Origin: Candidatus Tepidiaquacellales bacterium UBA6667
GTDB lineage: Bacteria; Bacteroidota; Ignavibacteria; Tepidaquicellales; Tepidaquicellaceae
Length of the DNA stretch: 5,808 nt
Direction of reading: 5' to 3'
NCBI GenBank assembly: GCA_002455255.1
Contig: DKKL01000024.1
Location: forward strand, 1 to 5,808
The notes beneath the pieces were generated by a model. It saw nothing but the letters and a program-made list of their open reading frames with translations. It did not search any database and was not told where the DNA came from. The stretch's first letter is position 1. Each line of letters opens with the position of its first letter. Both the position numbers and the translations under genes were made by a program. Shown here one piece after another: positions 5,791-5,808 of the stretch.

Positions 5791-5808
5791 CTCTCCCGCA
5801 GGAGTCTC
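5791..5808. repeat. 18-bp direct repeat, copy 2 (at window edge)
   Basis: Identical to copy 1, offset by 58 bases, and ending exactly at the last base of the window, so the true shared length may be greater. Between the copies, 5773-5782 (gactccagcg) is a 9-of-10 inverted match to the cgcaggagtc part of both copies, making a plus/minus/plus arrangement. Confidence 0.6.

Larger units (their letters stand above)
5396..5808. other. Gene-free intergenic region made of short repeats
   Basis: I find no credible coding sequence, tRNA or rRNA in these 413 bases. The first ~40 bases are AT-rich leader of the minus-strand gene. From about 5436 the sequence becomes GC-richer and consists of adjoining hairpins and repeats listed separately: nested C/G-tract hairpins, two TGTCATTCTG elements, a short tandem repeat and an 18-bp direct repeat. 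About 5643-5684 is plain AT-rich spacer with nothing recognisable. The region continues past the window end. Confidence 0.75.

Noticed and set aside
5733..5808. CRISPR array
   Set aside because: Only two 18-bp repeats are seen with a 40-base gap. The repeat is shorter than normal CRISPR repeats, and there are no cas genes in the window.

Overview
The window looks like a piece of an AT-rich genome from the Bacteroidota/Chlorobiota/Ignavibacteriota group. Three things point there. Two secreted proteins end in type A C-terminal domains of the type IX secretion system (T9SS), with NYPNPFNPET and NFPNPFNPVT signatures. The cytoplasmic protein belongs to a helical family that I recall mainly from Bacteroidota. 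Gene starts lack Shine-Dalgarno sequences. The NPFNP form of the sorting signal with YCF48 repeats fits Ignavibacteria-like lineages best, but that placement is inference.

Layout: Positions 1-54 are the last 17 codons and stop of a gene cut by the window edge. Its DNA differs at one base from the end of the next gene. After 19 bases, 74-2179 (+) encodes a secreted 14-blade YCF48/Asp-box beta-propeller protein with a T9SS tail. After 42 more bases, 2222-3922 (+) encodes a secreted SBBP-type propeller protein with a T9SS tail. A GC-rich hairpin at 3935-3981 separates it from a convergent gene at 3983-5395 (-), a 470-residue helical, TPR-like cytoplasmic protein of unknown function. The final 413 bases (5396-5808) hold no credible gene. 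They are a mosaic of short palindromic and dispersed-type repeats: nested C-tract/G-tract hairpins, two copies of a TGTCATTCTGAGCG-type element, a short aattcgt tandem repeat, and two identical 18-bp repeats, the second touching the window edge.

How the genes work together: The three plus-strand genes (one partial) form a tight run of T9SS cargo and are probably co-transcribed. Their products would cross the inner membrane by Sec, then the outer membrane by T9SS, and be released or anchored at the cell surface. The minus-strand gene is a separate unit with no visible link to secretion. I see no defence system, CRISPR array, insertion sequence, integrase, tRNA or rRNA. The points most worth checking are the near-identical sorting-domain DNA, the 14-blade architecture, and the intergenic repeat mosaic.
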